From contig NZ_JACYOX010000002.1 of the NCBI RefSeq assembly GCF_015352955.1, positions 62,001 to 126,000 on the forward strand: a DNA stretch of 64,000 bases, given 5' to 3'. Made by a program: the position numbers and the translations under genes. Position 1 is the stretch's first letter, and the number at the start of each line of letters is the position of its first letter. Below, in pieces: positions 15,314 to 23,629 of the stretch. This stretch comes from Noviherbaspirillum soli. Lineage in GTDB: Bacteria; Pseudomonadota; Gammaproteobacteria; Burkholderiales; Burkholderiaceae_D. Below the pieces are notes generated by a model. It was not told where the DNA came from, did no database searches, and worked only from the letters and a program-made list of their open reading frames with translations.

Positions 15314-16138
15314 ATGAGCACAACCTTACGCAGCCTGCTTTCCGTTGGCATTGCCTTGCTTGCGGCATTGGCCGCGGTGCTGCTGGCGGCACGCTGGAGC
15401 GCCCGGTCCGCGATCGACATGCGTCAGATCGCGGTGGCGACAGCGGAAATCCAGCCGGGCACCCGCCTGCGGCCGGACATGCTGCAACTGCTGCCATGGC
15501 CGGCCGGCAGCCTGCCGCCGGGCACTTACACGGCGCTGTCGGCGCTGGACGGACGCGTGACGCGTGTTGCGCTGGCGCGCGGCGAACCGGTGCAGGAAAC
15601 GAGGCTGGCCCAGCCCGGCGCCACGGGAGGCCTGTCGGCGCTGGTGGCGCACGGCAAGCGCGCGATGACGGTCAGGGTCAACGACGTGGTGGGCGTCGCG
15701 GGCTTTGCCTTGCCGGGCAATTTCGTCGATATCCTGGTCAGCACGCAGGATGAGCGGCGCGCCCCGGCCGAGCGTGAGCTGGCGATTTCCAAGCTGGTGC
15801 TGGAGCGCATCCTGGTGCTGGCAGTGGCGCAGGAAGCGGGGCAGGGGGATACCCGGCCCAAGGTGGTCAACGCCGTCACGCTGGAAGTCACGCCGGCAGA
15901 GGCCGAGCAGCTGGACCTGGCGCGCAGCGTGGGGCAGCTGTCGCTGGTGCTGCGCAACCAGGTGGATCTGGCGCCGGCGCGCACCCTGGGCGCCACCAAG
16001 CAGACCCTGCTGAAAACGGCAGCGCCTGCGCCCGTGGTCAAGACTACTGTTGTCGCGCCGAGGCCCGAACGGCCTGCGCCGGCGCAGCAATGCCAGCAGG
16101 TGTTTACCGGAGCGGGGCCGCTGGTGCAGTGCTTTTGA
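15314..16138 (+). CDS. cpaB: Flp pilus assembly protein CpaB (RcpC)
   Basis: This 274-residue protein has one N-terminal membrane anchor (LLSVGIALLAALAAVLLAARW), a SAF domain (VATAEIQPGTRLRPDMLQLLPWP, about 43-105) and the RcpC/CpaB core (MTVRVNDVVGVAGFALPGNFVDILVS, VVNAVTLEVTPAEAEQLDLAR). It acts in the periplasm with the secretin CpaC. The C-terminus ends in a Pro-rich linker and a short segment with two Cys (QQCQQVF...VQCF). AGGGAACAGC precedes the ATG. A 605-base gap then separates it from cpaC. Confidence 0.93.
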   Translation: MSTTLRSLLSVGIALLAALAAVLLAARWSARSAIDMRQIAVATAEIQPGTRLRPDMLQLLPWPAGSLPPGTYTALSALDGRVTRVALARGEPVQETRLAQPGATGGLSALVAHGKRAMTVRVNDVVGVAGFALPGNFVDILVSTQDERRAPAERELAISKLVLERILVLAVAQEAGQGDTRPKVVNAVTLEVTPAEAEQLDLARSVGQLSLVLRNQVDLAPARTLGATKQTLLKTAAPAPVVKTTVVAPRPERPAPAQQCQQVFTGAGPLVQCF

Positions 16139-16743
16139 TGCAGCGGTCAACCTGCCGGCCCACTGGCTGAAGCGATGTGGAACATGCCGGTCCGATCGCC
16201 AGCCTGCCTGTCTGCGGCGTGAGACAAGCAGGCGATGCCTACAGCAGGCTGTGGCGCCGGCCGCGCGCAGCAATAACGCCTGGACGACTGGCTGCCCGCC
16301 GCTGTTTCCCGGGCATCGTTGCGCCGCTGAATTCAATAGGTGACCTACCTTGCCGTCACCCTGTTGGCATCAAACTCCCTTTGCGCGAAAGACGTTCCAG
16401 TGACTTTGCCGTGATGCCGCATGGCTTTGCCGGCTCCGCATGAAGGCCGGCAGGCCTGCCATCTGTCCGTCATGCCGCCGGCCCGCTGCCATGTCGTTCA
16501 GCAGCGACTGAGCAATGCCAATGTCGCATGCGATCGTCCTTTGCAGTCTTCCTTCATGAGCCAGTACGGCGATTTTTACATCGCTGACAGGCTGGCTTTA
16601 CTGCCTATCGATCACCTGACCTAGCGGCAAATCAAGCTCCCGGAAGGCCTTGTTCTTTATCAAGCCTGCGCCATGGGGGATGCACACACTGGCGCCTGCC
16701 GTCGTTCAAGTGCGTTGTCTCCCAGCCTGAAGAAAGGATATTG
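16139..16743. other. 605-base gap inside the Tad locus, no gene recognised
   Basis: Short frames exist here, but none has a ribosome binding site, a signal peptide or family resemblance. I see no tRNA, terminator with a T run, or REP hairpin. The last 10 bases hold the cpaC ribosome binding site (AAGGA at 16734-16738). In most Tad loci cpaB and cpaC are adjacent, so the gap may hold a promoter for the second half of the locus or a decayed gene. Confidence 0.5.
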
Positions 16744-18180
16744 ATGCAACGTCGACCGTCATGTTGTCGCCTGCCTGTTCTGGCCCTGCTGCTGGCGCCG
16801 CCCTGGGTGCTGGCCGCGCCAGCCGCGCCGGGACAGGCCCAGCAGCCGGCACCCCGCGTGCAGGCTGCGCCACCCTGCATCGGCGAGATGGATACGGCTG
16901 CCCCGCTCAGCGTGGCGCAGGGCAAGTCGCTGATGCTCGACCTGCGGCGCCATGGCATGCCGTCGCCGGCCTGGCTGCGCGCCGTGGGCGATACCGACGT
17001 GCTGCAACTGGAGCCGACTGCGTCGGCAGCGCCGCGGGCCATGTTCTTCCTGTTCGGTAAAAAGGTGGGCGCCACCAACCTGCTGTTCCAGAACGGGGAT
17101 GGCAAATGCGGCTGGGTTGAAGTGGCCGTTGGCATCGATGCCGGCGCGGTGGAAGCCAGGCTGCGCCAGCTGCTGCCGCATGAAGCCGGCATCCGTGTCG
17201 GCGCGGCTGCCGACTCCCTGGTGCTATCGGGCCTGGCAAGCGACGCTGCCGCGGCCGAGCAGGCGCTGCTTGTCGCGGAAGCCTATGCGCAGCGCGGCAA
17301 TGCGGCTGCATCATCGGGTAGCGGCACAGGCAATGCCCGCGTGATCAACCTGCTGTCCATCGCTTCGCCGCAGCAGGTGATGCTGGAGGTGAAGGTGGCC
17401 GAGGTCTCGCGCAGTCTGCTGGAGAAGCTGGGCGTGGATGTGGCGCTGGGACGCGGCCGCGGGAACTGGTCCACCAGGCTGGCGGCGCAGTTCGTCACGG
17501 GCGCCAATGGCACGCTGGGCATCGTGAAGAACAGTGGCGAGTTCATCAGCCTCGATGCGGAGAAAGGCGACGGCCTGGTGCGCATCCTGGCCGAGCCCAC
17601 CATCATGGCTGTCAGCGGCCAGGAAGGCAGCTTCCTGGCAGGCGGCCGCATCTTCATCCCGGTGGCGCAAAACAGCATCAATGGCACTGTCACCCTGGAA
17701 GAAAAGGAATTCGGCGTCGGCCTGCGCTTCACGCCGACCGTGCTGGGCGGCGGCCGCATCAATATCCGGGTGGCGCCCGAGGTTTCCGAGCTCTCGCGCG
17801 AAGGTGTCGGCCTGTCGGCCCGCGGCACCGGCGGCAATGCGGTGCTGCCGCTGCTCACGACCCGCCGCGCCAGCACCACGGTGCAACTCCAGGACGGACA
17901 GAGCCTGGCCATAGGCGGACTGATCCGCGACAACCTCACGCAAAACATCAGGGCCTTGCCAGTGCTGGGGGAGGTGCCGGTGCTAGGGGCGCTGTTTCGC
18001 AGCAGCGATTTCCAGAACGACCGCAGCGAGCTGGTCTTCATCGTCACGCCACGGCTGGTGCAGCCGCTGCAGGCCGATGCGCCGCTGCCGACCGATGGCC
18101 TGCGCATGCCGAGCCGGGCCGAGTTCTTTTTGGGCGGGAAGATGGAAGCCGCGCCGGCTGCCACGTCCGCCAGGGAGTAA
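16744..18180 (+). CDS. cpaC: Tad pilus secretin CpaC (RcpA)
   Basis: This 478-residue outer-membrane secretin has a signal peptide (LPVLALLLAPPWVLAAPA), an N-terminal pilus-specific domain (LSVAQGKSLMLDLRRHGMPS...VGATNLLFQ), a BON-like segment (VGAAADSLVLSGLASDAAAAEQAL, split here by family gaps) and the secretin core with VMLEVKVAEVSR and the signature VPVLGALFRSSDFQNDRSELVFIVTPRLV read across its two halves. It forms the pore through which the Flp pilus exits. A TTG three bases upstream could also serve, but the ATG at 16744 has the better spacing from AAGGA. The next gene, a small lipoprotein, starts 2 bases after the stop. Confidence 0.94.
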   Translation: MQRRPSCCRLPVLALLLAPPWVLAAPAAPGQAQQPAPRVQAAPPCIGEMDTAAPLSVAQGKSLMLDLRRHGMPSPAWLRAVGDTDVLQLEPTASAAPRAMFFLFGKKVGATNLLFQNGDGKCGWVEVAVGIDAGAVEARLRQLLPHEAGIRVGAAADSLVLSGLASDAAAAEQALLVAEAYAQRGNAAASSGSGTGNARVINLLSIASPQQVMLEVKVAEVSRSLLEKLGVDVALGRGRGNWSTRLAAQFVTGANGTLGIVKNSGEFISLDAEKGDGLVRILAEPTIMAVSGQEGSFLAGGRIFIPVAQNSINGTVTLEEKEFGVGLRFTPTVLGGGRINIRVAPEVSELSREGVGLSARGTGGNAVLPLLTTRRASTTVQLQDGQSLAIGGLIRDNLTQNIRALPVLGEVPVLGALFRSSDFQNDRSELVFIVTPRLVQPLQADAPLPTDGLRMPSRAEFFLGGKMEAAPAATSARE

Positions 18181-18182
18181 TC

Positions 18183-18458
18183 ATGCACAAGCGCTTCCTC
18201 GCCCCCGTGCTGCTGTGCTGCGCTGCCTGCGCGCCGGTGGCGCCGCAACTTGACAGCCGCTTCGGCAGCAGCGTGCGCGGCCTGATGGCGCAGCAGGCGC
18301 TGCCGCCGACGCCGGCGGATTCCGCTGCCGATATCGGCATCGATGGCGCGGCGGCCCGCGGCGCGTTGTCACGCTATCGGCAGTCATTCCAGAGCCAGGC
18401 TCCCGCGCCTTCGCCACCAGTGTTCTTCCAATCCGTTGGTGGCGGCAATGCCAGGTGA
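18183..18458 (+). CDS. Small Tad-locus lipoprotein, hypothetical
   Basis: This 91-residue protein starts with a short export signal (MHKRFLAPVLLCCAACAPV) containing CAAC, a possible but imperfect lipobox with Cys at -3. The rest includes DSRFGSSVRGLMAQQALPP, which resembles the short FG-xx-VR-xx-x-AAQ motif of CpaD-type Tad lipoproteins, but it is much shorter than CpaD (about 200). It lies directly after the secretin and 7 bases before the cpaE start, so a pilotin-like or secretin-associated role is plausible. That role is inferred from position only. Confidence 0.65.
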   Translation: MHKRFLAPVLLCCAACAPVAPQLDSRFGSSVRGLMAQQALPPTPADSAADIGIDGAAARGALSRYRQSFQSQAPAPSPPVFFQSVGGGNAR

Positions 18459-18465
18459 GGACGCG

Positions 18466-19614
18466 ATGAACGGATTGCGCATTGCCATCATTTCCCCCAG
18501 TGCGCGGCAGATGGAAAGCCTGCTCGCGCTGCTGCCGGCCGGCATCCACGCCAGCGCCTATCACGGTACGCTGGCCAGCCAGGCCGCGCATGCAGCCCTT
18601 GGGGCGCCAGATCTGCTGGTGGCGGATCTGGCCGATGGCGCCGCATCCGATGCGCTGCTGCCGCTGCAGGCCTGCGCCGGGGTGCCGGTGCTGGCATTGT
18701 CGCTGCGGCAGGATGCCGAATTCCTGCTGGCGGCCATGCGCGCCGGCGTGCGCGAGGTGCTGCCGCTGCCGCCCGATGGCCAGCAACTGCGCGCTGCGCT
18801 GGAACGGGTGGCCGGCATGCGCCGCGTCCGGCACAACGCGCGGGGCAAGCTGCTGGCCTTCGTTTCCTGCAAGGGCGGCAGCGGCGCCACCTTCCTCGCC
18901 GCCAACCTGGCTTATGCACTGGCGGCGGCGGGGAGCCGCACGGCTCTGCTGGATTTCAACCTGCAGTTTGGCGATGCCCTGCTGTTCCTGTCCGACCGTG
19001 CGCCGGTGCGCACGCTGGCCGACCTGGCGCATGCGCATGAGCGGCTGGACGCCACCTTCCTGGCTGCCAGCATGACCGAGGTGGGGCCGCTCTCGGTGCT
19101 GGCGGCGGCGCAGGACCCGGCACAGGCCGCCGACATCCTGCCCGATCATCTGGCGTCGGTGCTGGCGCTGGCGCGCAGCCGCTATGACCATGTGGTGGTG
19201 GACGTGGGCCGCAACCTGGATGCGCGCAGCCTGCGGGCGCTCGACCAGGCCGACCTGATCTATCCAGTGCTGCAGATCACCTTGCCCTTCATTCGCGATG
19301 GCCGGCGCCTGCTGGAAGTCTTCGGCGGGCTTGGTTATGGCGCCGAGAGGATCAGCCCGGTTGTAAACCGCCATGAAAGGCGCGGCGACATTGGCATTGC
19401 CGAAGTCGAGCAGACGCTGGGCATGGCGGTGGCGCGAACGATACCGAATCACTATGCAGCTGCCGCGGCGTCGGTGAACCAGGGCGTGCCCATCATCAGG
19501 CTGGCGGGCAGGAGCCCGGTCAGCCGGGCGCTCAGGCAATGGAGCGCCGGCTTCATCGAAGTGCCGGTTGCGCGCAGGCGCTGGATGCCGGGATGGAAGC
19601 GCAGCTTCGGCTGA
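18466..19614 (+). CDS. cpaE: Tad pilus assembly/localisation ATPase CpaE (TadZ)
   Basis: This 382-residue protein has an N-terminal receiver-like domain (MNGLRIAIISPSARQMESLLALL...LSLRQDAEFLLAAMRAGVREVLPLP) and a C-terminal ParA/MinD-type ATPase. The deviant Walker A is SCKGGSGATFLAANLA (about 125-140); DFNLQFGDALLFL and HVVVDVGRNLD follow. TadZ/CpaE positions the pilus machine at the pole or membrane. AGGTGAGG sits 5 bases before the ATG at 18466; an in-frame ATG six codons upstream is less well placed. The Ser in place of the usual Val in KGGVGAT is a minor variation. Confidence 0.92.
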   Translation: MNGLRIAIISPSARQMESLLALLPAGIHASAYHGTLASQAAHAALGAPDLLVADLADGAASDALLPLQACAGVPVLALSLRQDAEFLLAAMRAGVREVLPLPPDGQQLRAALERVAGMRRVRHNARGKLLAFVSCKGGSGATFLAANLAYALAAAGSRTALLDFNLQFGDALLFLSDRAPVRTLADLAHAHERLDATFLAASMTEVGPLSVLAAAQDPAQAADILPDHLASVLALARSRYDHVVVDVGRNLDARSLRALDQADLIYPVLQITLPFIRDGRRLLEVFGGLGYGAERISPVVNRHERRGDIGIAEVEQTLGMAVARTIPNHYAAAAASVNQGVPIIRLAGRSPVSRALRQWSAGFIEVPVARRRWMPGWKRSFG

Positions 19615-19696
19615 GCGGGGCGTTGTCCTGCGATCAGCATTCTCTGCCGCGAGCATGGTCAGGCAGCAGCGTCGTCAATGAAAGAAAAGGAGAGCC

Positions 19697-21037
19697 ATGA
19701 TGTCATTGCGTCACCGTCTTGAATCGGGCCTGCCGCTTGCGCAGGGGCCGGCCACCGTCTCGCACGCCAATGATGAGCTCAGGGCCGGCCTGCATCGCCA
19801 GTTGCTGGAGCGGATAGACCTGCGGGCGCTGGAGGCGCTGCCGCAGGCCGAGGTGTCGGCGCAATTGCGCTCGCTGCTCGATGACATGCTCACAGCCGGC
19901 CATGCCGGCCTGAACGAGGCCGAGCGGCGCCTCCTTCTGCGTGACATCCAGCATGAGATGTTCGGCCTCGGGCCGCTGGAGCCGCTGATGGCCGACCCGT
20001 CGGTGTCGGACATTCTGGTCAATGGCAGCAGCCGCATCTATGTCGAGCGGCATGGCCGGCTGGAGCGCACCGCTGCGCGTTTCCAGGATGATGCGCACCT
20101 GATGAAGATCATCGACAAGATCGTCTCGCGTGTGGGCCGCCGCGTCGACGAGGCCAGCCCGATGGTGGATGCCCGCATGGCCGATGGCTCGCGGGTCAAT
20201 GTGGTGATCCCGCCGCTGGCCATCGACGGCCCCTGCCTGTCGATACGGCGCTTCGCGGCGATGCCGCTGACCATGGTCGATCTGTGCCGTAGCGGCAGCC
20301 TGACGGCGGCCATGGCGCAGGTGCTGGAAGGCCTGGCCAGGGCGCGCATCAATCTGCTGGTGTCGGGCGGCACCGGCAGCGGCAAGACCACGCTGCTCAA
20401 CATCCTGTCCGGCTTCATCGATGAAGGCGAACGCATCGTCACCATCGAAGATGCCGCCGAGCTGCAGTTGCGGCAGCCGCATGTGGTGCGGCTGGAAACC
20501 CGCCCGCCCAGCGTGGAAGGATGCGGCGAGGTCACGCCGCGCGCGCTGATGCGAAATGCGCTGCGCATGCGGCCGGACCGCATCATCATGGGCGAAGTGC
20601 GCGGCGCCGAAGCGGTGGACATGCTGCAGGCGATGAATACCGGGCATGACGGCTCCATGGCCACTATCCATGCCAACGGTCCGCGCGATGCGCTGACGCG
20701 CCTGGAAAACATGCTGGGCATGGCCGGCATGCAGCTGTCGCCGCGTGCGGCGCGGCAGCAGGTGGCGTCGGCGCTGACGGTGGTGGTACAGGTCGCGCGG
20801 CTGTCGGATGGCCGCAGGCGCGTGGTCAGCATGCAGGAAATCACCGGCATGGAAGGCGACATGGTGACCATGCAGGAAGTGTTCGGGTTCCGGCAAACCG
20901 GCGTGGCCGCTTGCGGCGCGGTCGAAGGCAGCTTTGCGGCGGCCGGGATCTATCCCCGCTTCTGCGAACGTCTGCAGGCCCGTGGCGTGGCCTTGCCGGC
21001 CGCGCTGTTCGCCGCCGCGTCACGGGAGGGCGCATGA
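19697..21037 (+). CDS. cpaF: Tad secretion ATPase CpaF (TadA)
   Basis: This 446-residue GspE/VirB11-type ATPase powers pilus extension and possibly retraction. It has the TadA N-terminal helices ([32 protein letters not shown]), Walker [18 protein letters not shown] (about 225-240), the Asp box [21 protein letters not shown], Walker [13 protein letters not shown] and the His box [21 protein letters not shown] precedes the ATG. Its stop overlaps the tadB start by 4 bases. Confidence 0.95.
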   Translation: MMSLRHRLESGLPLAQGPATVSHANDELRAGLHRQLLERIDLRALEALPQAEVSAQLRSLLDDMLTAGHAGLNEAERRLLLRDIQHEMFGLGPLEPLMADPSVSDILVNGSSRIYVERHGRLERTAARFQDDAHLMKIIDKIVSRVGRRVDEASPMVDARMADGSRVNVVIPPLAIDGPCLSIRRFAAMPLTMVDLCRSGSLTAAMAQVLEGLARARINLLVSGGTGSGKTTLLNILSGFIDEGERIVTIEDAAELQLRQPHVVRLETRPPSVEGCGEVTPRALMRNALRMRPDRIIMGEVRGAEAVDMLQAMNTGHDGSMATIHANGPRDALTRLENMLGMAGMQLSPRAARQQVASALTVVVQVARLSDGRRRVVSMQEITGMEGDMVTMQEVFGFRQTGVAACGAVEGSFAAAGIYPRFCERLQARGVALPAALFAAASREGA

Positions 21038-21936
21038 GCAATGACGATCTGGTATTGGGCCTGACGGTCTTCATCGTGGTGCTGATGCTGATTGAAGGGC
21101 TGCGCACCAGCCTGGCGATGCTGGACGACGCCATGCCGCCATCGGCCCGCCTGCGCGAGCGGCTGCGCGATGCCGGCCCGCCGGGCCGGCAGCCGGGCGG
21201 CTCCATCGTCAGGCCGGGCATGCTGGCGGACGCGCGCCTGCTGCGCCAGTGGCTGTCGCGCTTTGCCTTTGCCGGCGCGGTCGAGAGGCTGCTGGCGCAG
21301 GCCGGCATGCGCATCAAGGTTGCGCCCTTTCTGCTGCTGACGCTGGGCCTGGCGGGGCTGCCTTCGCTGCTTGCGCTGCACCGCCGGCGCAGGCGCCTGG
21401 CGCGGATGGAAGCGCAGTTGCCCGACGCGCTGGACCTGCTGTGCGGTGCGCTGCGCGCTGGCCATGCGCTGCCTTCGGCCCTGCGGCTGGTGGCCGACGA
21501 CAGCGAGGCGCCACTGGCGGACGAGTTTCGCATCCTGGTTGACGAGGTGGGATACGGCGCATCGCTGGCCGACTCGCTGCGTCGCATGGCGCTGCGCAAT
21601 CCGGGCGGCGATATCGGCTGCTTCGTGGTGGCGGTGCTGATCCAGCGCGACACCGGGGGCAATCTCACCGGGCTGCTTGCCGGCATTGCCGCCCTGGTGC
21701 GGGAGCGCCAGAAGCTGCGTGGCCAGATCCGCGTGCATACGGCCGAAGCCAGGTTGTCGGCATGGATACTGGGGCTGCTGCCTTTCGTGCTGGCGGCCGG
21801 ACTGCATCTGGCGCATCCGCAGTTCATGAGCCTGCTCTGGACCGATGACGCCGGCCGCGCCCTGCTGATGATTGCACTGGCCATGCTGGTGGCCGGCATG
21901 TGCTGGATGCGTGCGCTGGTGAGGAGCGCGTCATGA
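21034..21936 (+). CDS. tadB: Tad inner-membrane platform protein TadB
   Basis: This 300-residue type II secretion F-like protein has an N-terminal membrane segment (LVLGLTVFIVVLMLIEGL), a GspF-like cytoplasmic core (AQLPDALDLLCGALRAGHALPSALRLVADD, spanning residues about 125-155, and DIGCFVVAVLIQRDTGGNLTGLLAGIAALVRERQ) and two C-terminal membrane segments. It forms the platform with TadC on which CpaF works. The start overlaps the cpaF stop (ATGA) and the stop overlaps the tadC start the same way. Confidence 0.93.
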   Translation: MSNDDLVLGLTVFIVVLMLIEGLRTSLAMLDDAMPPSARLRERLRDAGPPGRQPGGSIVRPGMLADARLLRQWLSRFAFAGAVERLLAQAGMRIKVAPFLLLTLGLAGLPSLLALHRRRRRLARMEAQLPDALDLLCGALRAGHALPSALRLVADDSEAPLADEFRILVDEVGYGASLADSLRRMALRNPGGDIGCFVVAVLIQRDTGGNLTGLLAGIAALVRERQKLRGQIRVHTAEARLSAWILGLLPFVLAAGLHLAHPQFMSLLWTDDAGRALLMIALAMLVAGMCWMRALVRSAS

Positions 21937-22613
21937 CCGGCGCTGGCCATGCAGGCGCCATGCTGGCGCTGTTTGCGGCGGTGTTCGCCGTCATCTGGCT
22001 GCTGGCGAGACGCATGCTGCCCGGTCCCGCGGCTTGCCGGCTGCGGCGCATGCGTTCGGCCGCGCCGGGCGGCACGGCGCTGATCCGTCGCAAGGAGCCT
22101 GGCCCAAGCCCATGGCGGCGCCTGCGCGACCGGCGGCGCCGACGGGCATTGGCGCAAGCCTTTCCGGACCTGCTGGACCTGCTGGTGGTGTGCCTGGAAG
22201 CGGGCCTGGGCATCGATGCGGCAATTGCCCGGGTCAGCACCGACATCGTGGTGCATGCGCCCGAGCTGGCGGCGGAACTGGAGCAGGTCTCGCTCGAACT
22301 GCGGGCCGGCGCCGGCCGTCAGGCGGCATTGCGCGCGATGGCGCAGCGCACCGGTCTGCATGAGCTGCAGGCGCTGGCCGCGGTGCTGGCGCAGGCCGAA
22401 CGCTTTGGCACCGGCGTGGCCGCATCCCTGCGCCAGCATGCGGCCGAGCTGCGGCTGCGTCGCCGCCAGCTTGCCGAGGAAAGGGCGGCCAGGCTGGCCC
22501 TGAAGCTGCTGTTCCCGCTGATCTTCTGCATCTTCCCCTCACTGCTGCTGGTGCTGCTTGGCCCGGCGTCGATCCAGGTGCGCCAGGCGCTGCTGTCGGG
22601 GCCGGCATCATGA
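21933..22613 (+). CDS. tadC: Tad inner-membrane platform protein TadC
   Basis: This 226-residue partner of TadB is shorter than typical TadC (about 290-320). It keeps the N-terminal membrane segment (MLALFAAVFAVIWLLARRM), the F-domain pattern FPDLLDLLVVCLEAGLGIDAAI, LRAMAQRTGLHELQALAAVLAQAERFGTG and the last membrane segments (LKLLFPLIFCIFPSLLLVLLGPA). The region between the first segment and the F domain is compressed compared with family members I know. Both ends are coupled by 4-base overlaps. Confidence 0.9.
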   Translation: MTGAGHAGAMLALFAAVFAVIWLLARRMLPGPAACRLRRMRSAAPGGTALIRRKEPGPSPWRRLRDRRRRRALAQAFPDLLDLLVVCLEAGLGIDAAIARVSTDIVVHAPELAAELEQVSLELRAGAGRQAALRAMAQRTGLHELQALAAVLAQAERFGTGVAASLRQHAAELRLRRRQLAEERAARLALKLLFPLIFCIFPSLLLVLLGPASIQVRQALLSGPAS

Positions 22614-23083
22614 GGCGTGCTGCCCTTGCGCCGGCTGTGCGCCAGACGCCATGCAGCCGCGGCGGCACACTGGTCGAGTTCGCGCTGGTGGCGCCCGTGG
22701 TCCTGCTGCTGTTCTTCGCGATACTGGAACTGGCGATCCTGTTCTGGGTCAGCCTGACCATGCAGCATGCGGTGCGCGAAGGCGCGCGCCTGGCCGTCAC
22801 CGGCGCCGGCGGCGCGATGCGCGAAACGCTGGTCATGCAGCGCGTTGCCGAACAATCGATGGGGCTGCATGTCCTTGTTCATCCGGTGCTGCATGTCAAT
22901 GGCATGGCGGCGCCGGTTGATGGCACCAATCCGCCAGCCGGTATCTTCGGCGCAGGCGGCGGCATGCTTCTGCTGCGCCTTGATTGCAGCTGGCCGGTCG
23001 CCACGCCGCTGCTCAGGCCCATGCTGGGCGATGCATTTCGATTCAGCGTGGCCGCCAGCATGCGCAACGAGGCCTTCGAATGA
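22610..23083 (+). CDS. tadE: TadE-like pseudopilin
   Basis: This 157-residue protein has a class III-type leader ending in SRGG followed by TLVEFALVAPVVLLLFFAILELAILFW, with Glu at +5 and Pro in the hydrophobic helix, as in TadE/TadF minor pseudopilins. AVREGARLAVTG after the helix is typical for TadE. It is presumably cut by CpaA and incorporated at low level in the Flp pilus or its base. Its start overlaps the tadC stop and its stop overlaps the next gene by 4 bases. Confidence 0.9.
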   Translation: MRRAALAPAVRQTPCSRGGTLVEFALVAPVVLLLFFAILELAILFWVSLTMQHAVREGARLAVTGAGGAMRETLVMQRVAEQSMGLHVLVHPVLHVNGMAAPVDGTNPPAGIFGAGGGMLLLRLDCSWPVATPLLRPMLGDAFRFSVAASMRNEAFE

Positions 23084-23625
23084 GGCGCCGGCCCGCCTGC
23101 CTGCAGCGCGGCGCCGCGGCCATCGAAGCGGCATTGCTGCTGCCCTTTCTGGTGCTGCTGGCGCTCCCGGTGGCCGACCTGGCACGGGCGCTGCAGGCCC
23201 ATCTGGTTCTGGTGGCGATCAGCCGCGAGGGCGCCAGCATGGCCTCGCGCGGCACCGGGGCGCTGGGGGCGAGCAGCCAGGCCATGATGAACATCCTGGC
23301 CGCAAGCGCGCCGCCACTGGACCTGCGGCGTGACGGCATGTTGTTCGTCACCCGCGTGATGGGAAGCGCCGGCGTGCCGCTGGCGCTGGAGCAGTACCGC
23401 TGGCTGGCCGGTGGACTGGACACGCGCGCCGAAGTTGCGCGTTGCGCTGGCTGGGATGCCGATGGCGGCTGTGCGGTGCCGATGGGCATGGCGCTGCTGC
23501 CTGGCGACGGCGCGCCGGACGATGGCGAAGTGGTGCATGCATTCGAAGTGCGCTACCGCTTCCGGCCCTGGTTCCCGCTGCTGCCTGGCCTGGAAACCGA
23601 GATGCATGCACTGACCCTGTTCTGA
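23080..23625 (+). CDS. tadF: TadF-like (second TadE-family) pseudopilin
   Basis: This 181-residue protein starts with a basic leader (MRRRPACLQRG) and a pseudopilin helix AAAIEAALLLPFLVLLALPV. After the helix comes AISREGASMASRG, the family's post-helix motif. The C-terminal part has two Cys (CAGWDADGGC) that could form a disulphide. The ATG at 23080 is supported by the overlap with the tadE stop and by the leader geometry; the frame is open upstream within tadE. Symbol is by position and domain, not by close homology. Confidence 0.82.
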   Translation: MRRRPACLQRGAAAIEAALLLPFLVLLALPVADLARALQAHLVLVAISREGASMASRGTGALGASSQAMMNILAASAPPLDLRRDGMLFVTRVMGSAGVPLALEQYRWLAGGLDTRAEVARCAGWDADGGCAVPMGMALLPGDGAPDDGEVVHAFEVRYRFRPWFPLLPGLETEMHALTLF

Positions 23626-23629
23626 CGCC

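Noticed and set aside
16177-16624. Short plus-strand frames in the cpaB-cpaC gap
   Set aside because: No ribosome site, no signal or Tad motif, and an amino acid mix typical of random GC-rich DNA.
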